16,347 nt of DNA from an uncultured Bacilli bacterium (GTDB lineage Bacteria > Bacillota_I > Bacilli_A > RF39 > UBA660): positions 1 through 16,347 of the forward strand of contig CAJUHO010000027.1 of assembly GCA_910586195.1 (NCBI GenBank), given 5' to 3'. This document shows positions 12,089 through 16,347 of this stretch, piece by piece. Each line of letters opens with the position of its first letter. Position 1 is the stretch's first letter. The position numbers and the translations under genes are program-made. The notes under the pieces are model-generated. The model worked only from the letters and a program-made list of their open reading frames with translations. It searched no databases and was not told the DNA's origin.

Positions 12089-14419
12089 ATGAATGAAAAT
12101 AGAAAAACAAATTTAGAGAATGGATTAAGCTTAGAAGAAGTTAGAAGAAGAAAAGAAAAAGGTCTTATAAATAAACTATCTTGTGATACTGGTAAAACAG
12201 TAAAGGATATCATAATAACCAATGTTTTTACACTTTTCAATATCATTAACATTATTTTAGCACTCGCTATTATTTGTGTTGGTTCTTTTAAAAATTTAGC
12301 ATTTATGGGTATTATTATTTTAAATACTTGTATTAGTATAGTACAGGAATTGCGTTCAAAAAAAATATTAGACCAGCTAAAAATTGTTTCTCAATCAGAA
12401 GTGAAAGTAATTCGAGATAAAGAAGAAGTCTCTATTGTGATAGAGGAAATAGTTCTAGATGATATTATTATTTGGCAAATGGGAAATCAAGTTGTAGTAG
12501 ACTCTATAATTCAAAAAGGAGAAGTACTTGTAAATGAGTCCTTTATTACAGGAGAGTCAGAATCTATTTTAAAAAGGAAGGGTGATATTTTACTTTCTGG
12601 AAGTTTTATTGTGAGTGGTAAGGCAATTTGTCAAGTAGAGCATGTTGGTATGGATAATTATACAGCGAAAATTTCTAATGGTACTAAATATTTAAAACCA
12701 GTATCATCTGAAATTATGCGTTCTTTAAATAAAATTGTAAAAACTATTTCGTTTCTAATTATTCCTATTGGTATTTTGCTTTTTTCAAAACAAATTTTTT
12801 TAGATAATAATACTTTAGAATATGCTGTTACTTCTTCTGTTGCAGCCTTAATTGGAATGATACCAGAGGGCTTAGTACTACTAACCAGTACAGTACTTGC
12901 TGTTAGTATTATTAGACTCTCTAAACAAAAGGTATTAGTACAAGATTTATATTGTATTGAAACACTTGCTAGAGTTGATACTATTTGTTTGGATAAGACG
13001 GGTACCATTACAGAAGGAAGTATGGAAGTTATTGATATGATTTCTGTTGATGATAAAGATTATAGTGATGTTATTGGAACAGTAATAAATAATTTGGAAG
13101 ATGAAAATGCAACAGCTTTAGCTTTGCGTACTTTCTTTCCTGAAAAGAAGAACTGGCATGTGAAAGAAAATATCTCTTTTTCTTCTAGTAAGAAATATAG
13201 TGGGGTAATTTTTAAGGAGGGTACTTATCTAATAGGAGCTCCAGAATTTGTTTTAAAGGACTCACTTAGCAAATACCAAGTTCAGATTGATAGTTATAGC
13301 AAAAATTATCGTGTAATTGTATTAGCGAAAACAACCGAAAAACTGACTGAAATAGAGGCGCTTGCTTTTATTTTACTGCGAGATAAAATCAGAGATAGTG
13401 CAGAGGCAACTCTACAATATTTTAAAAGTCAAGGAGTAGATATTAAGATTATATCAGGTGATAATCCTAATACAGTGTTAAATATTGCCCATCGTGCAGG
13501 AATTGATAAAAATGCTTTGGCAATAGATGCTTCTACTTTAAAAAGTGAAAAAGAACTTATTGAGGCTGTAGAAAAATATACCGTATTTGGAAGAGTGCAA
13601 CCAGAACAAAAAAAGGATTTTGTAATTGCTTTGCAGAATAGGGGACATGTTGTGGCAATGACTGGAGATGGTGTCAATGATGTTTTAGCCCTAAAGGAGT
13701 CTGATTGCTCTGTTGCCATGGCTAGTGGTAGTGATGCTACTAAAAATGTTAGCCAGCTAGTACTCTTAGATTCAGATTTTAAGGCAATGCCACTTATTGT
13801 AGCAGAGGGACGAAGAACCATAAATAACATTCAACGGAGTGCTTCTTTATTTTTAGTAAAAACGATTTACGCTACTATTTTGTCTTTTATCTTTTTATTT
13901 ATTGACATGCCATATCCATTTATTCCAATTCAGTTAACCTTAACAAGTGTAGTAACCATCGGTATTCCATCTTTTGTTTTAGCACTAGAACCTAATAATG
14001 AACGAATTCAAGGAAAATTTTTGTCTAACGTTTTACGTAAAGCAATTCCACCAGCTATTGCTATTGTACTTAATATTTTGGTAATTTTCATCGCTAGTAA
14101 TCTGTGTGAACTTACAATAAATGAGATTTCTACTTTATCTGTTATGGTAACTGGATATACCTCTTTTATCTTATTGTATAAGGTTTGCTGTCCATTTAAT
14201 TTATTGCGAAGAGTACTATTTATTCTTATGTTTATTAGTTTTATTCTAGGAGCCTTTTTACTTCGAGAAGTCTTTGCTTTTGCAAGCCTTGATATTATTA
14301 TGATTATAATTATTGGTATTTGTATTATTTTATCTCATGCTTTTTATACATTGATAGAGGATACTCTTAATAATATTTTTCACTATCTTGAAAGACAACG
14401 GGAAAAAAGTTGTAGATAA
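12089..14419 (+). CDS. Cation-transporting P-type ATPase, CtpE-like
   Basis: A 776-aa ion pump that uses ATP to move a cation across the cell membrane. Motifs in order: actuator TGES (155-158), the M4 ion-site motif IPEGLVLLTS (258-267), phosphorylation DKTGT with Asp302, P-domain SGD (456-458), and TGDGVND (525-531). Six further C-terminal membrane segments follow. There is no N-terminal heavy-metal domain. The PEGLVLLTS segment and VLVQDLYCIETLARVD are most like the CtpE-type group, for which calcium transport is reported; the ion cannot be read from sequence. ATG 12089 is chosen over TTG 12080 because AAAGGA (12074-12079) lies 9 nt before it. A strong terminator follows. Confidence 0.9.
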   Translation: MNENRKTNLENGLSLEEVRRRKEKGLINKLSCDTGKTVKDIIITNVFTLFNIINIILALAIICVGSFKNLAFMGIIILNTCISIVQELRSKKILDQLKIVSQSEVKVIRDKEEVSIVIEEIVLDDIIIWQMGNQVVVDSIIQKGEVLVNESFITGESESILKRKGDILLSGSFIVSGKAICQVEHVGMDNYTAKISNGTKYLKPVSSEIMRSLNKIVKTISFLIIPIGILLFSKQIFLDNNTLEYAVTSSVAALIGMIPEGLVLLTSTVLAVSIIRLSKQKVLVQDLYCIETLARVDTICLDKTGTITEGSMEVIDMISVDDKDYSDVIGTVINNLEDENATALALRTFFPEKKNWHVKENISFSSSKKYSGVIFKEGTYLIGAPEFVLKDSLSKYQVQIDSYSKNYRVIVLAKTTEKLTEIEALAFILLRDKIRDSAEATLQYFKSQGVDIKIISGDNPNTVLNIAHRAGIDKNALAIDASTLKSEKELIEAVEKYTVFGRVQPEQKKDFVIALQNRGHVVAMTGDGVNDVLALKESDCSVAMASGSDATKNVSQLVLLDSDFKAMPLIVAEGRRTINNIQRSASLFLVKTIYATILSFIFLFIDMPYPFIPIQLTLTSVVTIGIPSFVLALEPNNERIQGKFLSNVLRKAIPPAIAIVLNILVIFIASNLCELTINEISTLSVMVTGYTSFILLYKVCCPFNLLRRVLFILMFISFILGAFLLREVFAFASLDIIMIIIIGICIILSHAFYTLIEDTLNNIFHYLERQREKSCR

Positions 14420-14422
14420 AGT

Positions 14423-14457
14423 AAAAACTATTTCAATTTTTGAGAAATAGTTTTTTT
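14423..14457 (+). terminator. Rho-independent terminator after the ATPase gene
   Basis: AAAAACTATTTC (14423-14434) pairs with GAAATAGTTTTT (14444-14455) over 12 bp, and the T-run continues to 14457. It begins 3 nt after the stop codon. Confidence 0.85.
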
Positions 14458-14552
14458 ATTGTATAAGAAATGATAATTTTGAAAGAAAAACTTGCATTTT
14501 TAGGAAAATTATAGTATTCTAATATTGTTCTTTACAAAATGCATTTTTTCTC

Positions 14553-14581
14553 TTGCAAAAACGTAGAATTTAGTGTAAGAT
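14553..14581 (+). promoter_or_regulatory. Promoter of the tRNA-Ile/Asn/Glu operon
   Basis: TTGCAA (14553-14558), a 17-nt spacer and TAAGAT (14576-14581) lie 22 nt before tRNA-Ile. A perfect palindrome AAAATGCATTTT (14536-14547) sits just upstream. The 14458-14552 stretch holds no gene. Confidence 0.65.
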
Positions 14582-14603
14582 GTAGGAGAACTGTTAAGTT
14601 GAT

Positions 14604-14680
<77 letters not shown>

Positions 14681-14685
14681 TTTTT

Positions 14686-14762
14686 GCCTCAATAGCTCAG
14701 TTGGTTAGAGCACTTGACTGTTAATCAAGGGGTCCTAGGTTCAAGTCCTAGTTGAGGCGCCA
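14686..14762 (+). tRNA. tRNA-Asn (anticodon GTT)
   Basis: GCCTCAA and TTGAGGC form the acceptor stem. Anticodon arm CTTGA-CTGTTAA-TCAAG gives GTT. The T arm is CTAGGTTCAAGTCCTAG. Discriminator G and CCA are encoded. Confidence 0.97.
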
Positions 14763-14765
14763 TAT

Positions 14766-14842
14766 GGCGAGTTGGTGAAGTGGCTTAACACACCGCCCTT
14801 TCACGGCGGCATTCACGGATTCGAATTCCGTACTCGTCACCA
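14766..14842 (+). tRNA. tRNA-Glu (anticodon TTC)
   Basis: GGCGAGT and ACTCGTC form the acceptor stem with one G-U pair. Anticodon arm CCGCC-CTTTCAC-GGCGG gives TTC. The T arm is ACGGATTCGAATTCCGT, with CCA encoded. It lies 3 nt after tRNA-Asn and is the last gene of the tRNA operon. Confidence 0.96.
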
Positions 14843-14851
14843 TTTGACTGT

Positions 14852-14880
14852 AACCATTGATATCAATGGTTTTTTATTTT
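14852..14880 (+). terminator. Terminator of the tRNA operon
   Basis: AACCATT (14852-14858) and AATGGTT (14865-14871) form a stem that can extend inward through GATATC, followed by TTTTATTTT. It overlaps the stop codon of the convergent response-regulator gene. On the minus strand no T-run follows, so that gene lacks an obvious terminator. Confidence 0.8.
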
Positions 14881-15524
14881 AACTTAATTTCGATGGTATT
14901 TTCAAAAATAATCTTATCTTTATCTAATTTTTTCATGTGGTTTTCATTTATTAATAAATAGTTTTTAATTTTTTTGAAGTGCCAAGTATTTTCAAATTCT
15001 TTTAATGGTTTTCTAATTCTATAAGTGTCATCTAATGTTTTTATAAAACAATACTTACTGTTTTTTTCTTTTTCTATATAACAGATATCATTGATGGAAA
15101 TTTTACAGTTTTTATTGATTGTTAAAAATTTTTTTGGTTCTAATACATTAATAGCATATAGAATAGTATCTTTTAATTCTTGTTCAAATTCATCCAGTTT
15201 TGATAAGTAGGTAAGAACTCCTAAACGTTTAGAAATAACATTTTCTTTTTCATTATGTACAGAGGAAATAACGATAATACTATCCCAATCTTTTGCAGAT
15301 TCTCTAATTTCCCTACAAATATCATATCCAGAATATGTATCAAGCATCATATCAACAATATATATTTTAATTTCATGATTATGGATAATATTTTTTAGTT
15401 CTTCATTATAGTTGATAAAAGATTCTATTTTATAATCAAGCTTATTTTTAATTAAAACTTGGTTAATATTTTCGCAAATCATTTTATTGCATTCATAAGT
15501 ATTTTCGATAATTACAATTTTCAT
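14874..15524 (-). CDS. LytTR-family response regulator
   Basis: A 216-aa cytoplasmic two-component regulator of the AgrA/ComE type. The receiver domain (about 1-125) has acidic Glu7, phospho-acceptor Asp58 (YIVDMML), Ser87/Ser88 and Lys109 (YLSK). The Asp pair usual at the start of the domain is reduced to Glu-Asn. The C-terminal LytTR DNA-binding domain (about 130-216) shows ICYIEKEKNSKYCFIKT and TYRIRKPLKEFE. ATG 15524 follows AAGGAGAAG. No histidine kinase or peptide gene is seen beside it, which is unusual for this type; the kinase may lie elsewhere. Such regulators often control bacteriocins, competence or quorum responses; the target here is unknown. Confidence 0.82.
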   Translation of the reverse strand: MKIVIIENTYECNKMICENINQVLIKNKLDYKIESFINYNEELKNIIHNHEIKIYIVDMMLDTYSGYDICREIRESAKDWDSIIVISSVHNEKENVISKRLGVLTYLSKLDEFEQELKDTILYAINVLEPKKFLTINKNCKISINDICYIEKEKNSKYCFIKTLDDTYRIRKPLKEFENTWHFKKIKNYLLINENHMKKLDKDKIIFENTIEIKLK

Positions 15525-15549
15525 AAGGCCACAACTTCTCCTTATCTTA

Positions 15550-15558
15550 ATTATAGCA
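15550..15558 (-). promoter_or_regulatory. Extended -10 promoter of the response regulator
   Basis: On the minus strand TGCTATAAT (plus 15550-15558) lies 25 nt before the ATG. No good -35 is found 17 nt upstream; the spacer is a T-rich run. Confidence 0.5.
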
Positions 15559-15808
15559 AAAAAAATTGGAAAAAAATGCCAATTACCATAAAATGTTATT
15601 TTTTGTCACTTATTTTAAAATAGGGTCATATTTTGCAAATAGAAGGTCAAAAAGGAGAAAAATTTAAATATTATGATATTATTTTTTTATTGATGCAAAA
15701 TAATTATAATTAGATAATTTTGATTTCCATATATTATTCATTTAGTAGTAGTATATTCAATTATAAAAGATTGAATAGTTTTGTGGATTTTAGAGCGGAG
15801 TGGTAGTA
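15559..15808. other. Intergenic stretch with a short hairpin
   Basis: This AT-rich DNA holds no supported gene. TATTCAAT (15754-15761) and ATTGAATA (15770-15777) form an 8-bp hairpin about 30 nt before the 37-aa peptide. AAAAAGGAG near 15648 is followed only by a six-codon frame, so it is not taken as a gene start. Confidence 0.4.
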
Positions 15809-15922
15809 GTGAGAGAATATCTAATTGAAATTTATGAAGAGTTGGCGATAAGAAAGATTGTTATTATAGCTATGCTATTTAATTTTACAATAATGATTGT
15901 ATCTATTTTTATTTTATATTAA
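15809..15922 (+). CDS. Small membrane peptide, 37 aa
   Basis: GTG 15809 opens a frame reading REYLIEIYEELAIRKIVII followed by AMLFNFTIMIVSIFILY to TAA 15920-15922. It has an acidic amphipathic N-terminus, an Arg-Lys pair, then one hydrophobic helix (about 17-36). GGAG (15797-15800) lies 8 nt before this GTG; an in-frame GTG at 15800 overlaps that site. It stands alone between the response regulator and tRNA-Ser. It could be a signalling or toxin-type peptide, but nothing beyond size and hydrophobicity shows it. Confidence 0.45.
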   Translation: MREYLIEIYEELAIRKIVIIAMLFNFTIMIVSIFILY

Positions 15923-15946
15923 GCTGGAGTTTAGATGAAATTTGTA

Positions 15947-15975
15947 TTGACATGATTTAATAATTACGATATCAT
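15947..15975 (+). promoter_or_regulatory. Promoter of tRNA-Ser
   Basis: TTGACA (15947-15952), a 17-nt spacer and TATCAT (15970-15975) lie 35 nt before tRNA-Ser. Confidence 0.75.
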
Positions 15976-16010
15976 TATAAGTACGGATGCGGTGGTATTA
16001 GTCCATTTAT

Positions 16011-16101
16011 GGAGCAGTACTCAAGAGGCTGAAGAGGCGCCCCTGCTAAGGGTGTAGGTCGGGCAACTGGCGCGAGGGTTCAAATCCCTCCTGCTCCGCC
16101 A
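16011..16101 (+). tRNA. tRNA-Ser (anticodon GCT)
   Basis: A 91-nt class II tRNA with a long variable arm. GGAGCAG and CTGCTCC form the acceptor stem. Anticodon arm CGCCC-CTGCTAA-GGGTG gives GCT for AGC/AGU serine codons. The T arm is GAGGGTTCAAATCCCTC. Discriminator G and CCA are encoded. Confidence 0.97.
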
Positions 16102-16112
16102 TTGAAAAAATG

Positions 16113-16137
16113 AAAGCACTTATTTGGTGCTTTTTTT
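16113..16137 (+). terminator. Rho-independent terminator after tRNA-Ser
   Basis: AAAGCAC (16113-16119) and GTGCTTT (16127-16133) form a 7-bp stem with a 7-nt loop; the T-run continues to 16137. Confidence 0.85.
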
Positions 16138-16150
16138 GTATTAATAAATG

Positions 16151-16179
16151 TTGAATATTGTCGATATTTTAGTTATAAT
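16151..16179 (+). promoter_or_regulatory. Promoter of the partial gene at the right edge
   Basis: TTGAAT (16151-16156), a 17-nt spacer and TATAAT (16174-16179) lie about 45 nt before ATG 16224. Confidence 0.75.
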
Positions 16180-16223
16180 GATAATGGAATAATTTGGTAA
16201 TATAGGAGGTAGATAAGGATTAA

Positions 16224-16347
16224 ATGGTTCAAAAAACGGGAAGTTTTATAAAATATCATAAAAAATCATTTTTAACGATTTTGTTAGGATTAATTATGTT
16301 AATAGGCTTTTCTTATGCCTGGTTACAAGTAACACTAAAAGGAGAAA
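16224..16347 (+). CDS. Secreted or membrane-anchored protein, 5' part only
   Basis: The frame begins MVQKTGSFIKYHKKSFLTIL and continues through a hydrophobic core to FSYAWLQVTLKGEK, where the window ends. The basic start plus an ~18-residue hydrophobic stretch (17-34) is a signal peptide or anchor. The SYAWLQ motif right after it resembles N-termini of TasA/CalY-like or other surface proteins of gut Firmicutes, but only 41 codons are visible. GGAGG (16206-16210) is 13 nt upstream and AAGGA (16215-16219) is 4 nt upstream, so the start is fairly secure but not ideal. It has its own promoter. Confidence 0.6.
   Translation, partial: MVQKTGSFIKYHKKSFLTILLGLIMLIGFSYAWLQVTLKGE

Overview
The window reads as a chromosome segment of a low-GC Firmicutes-type bacterium, most likely a gut-associated Bacilli or Erysipelotrichia relative. 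The grounds are very AT-rich DNA, strong GGAGG-type ribosome sites, sigma-A promoters with 17-nt spacers, tRNA genes that encode CCA, and the standard code (TGG for Trp, TGA used as stop). The species cannot be named from sequence alone.

Region 1 (1-4963) is an NAD+ salvage operon. Two terminator-like hairpins and a doubtful 51-codon minus-strand ORF come first. A consensus promoter (TTGACA-17-TATAAT) and a structured ~138-nt leader then precede pncA, pncB, nadE and nadD, followed by an NrtR-type regulator. Together the four enzymes convert nicotinamide to nicotinate, NaMN, NaAD and NAD+. A 15-mer with a palindromic core, TGTTATTAATAAAAT, occurs before both pncA and pncB and is a candidate NrtR operator.

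Region 2 (5021-11093) starts with tRNA-Lys(CTT) and its terminator, then becomes an accessory stretch showing decay. It holds a frameshifted small gene, a zinc-ribbon membrane protein with no credible start and a lost Cys, and an intact XRE-family regulator with membrane segments followed by a 36-aa membrane peptide. Further on are a PNPOx-like protein, a second XRE regulator broken (or programmed to shift) at an A7 run, non-coding remnants with large palindromes, an MBL-fold hydrolase, a TetR regulator lacking a normal N-terminus, a 42-aa membrane peptide, and a BD-FAE-like esterase with two frameshifts. The damage is confined to this stretch; the genes on both sides are intact.

Region 3 (11094-14457) has a 297-aa membrane protein of unknown function, divergent from a CtpE-like P-type cation ATPase. 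Their two promoters share the same -35 bases.

Region 4 (14458-16347) carries a tRNA-Ile/Asn/Glu operon, a convergent LytTR response regulator without a visible kinase, a 37-aa membrane peptide, tRNA-Ser(GCT), and the start of a secreted or anchored protein cut by the window end. No transposase, CRISPR array, rRNA or phage structural gene was seen.
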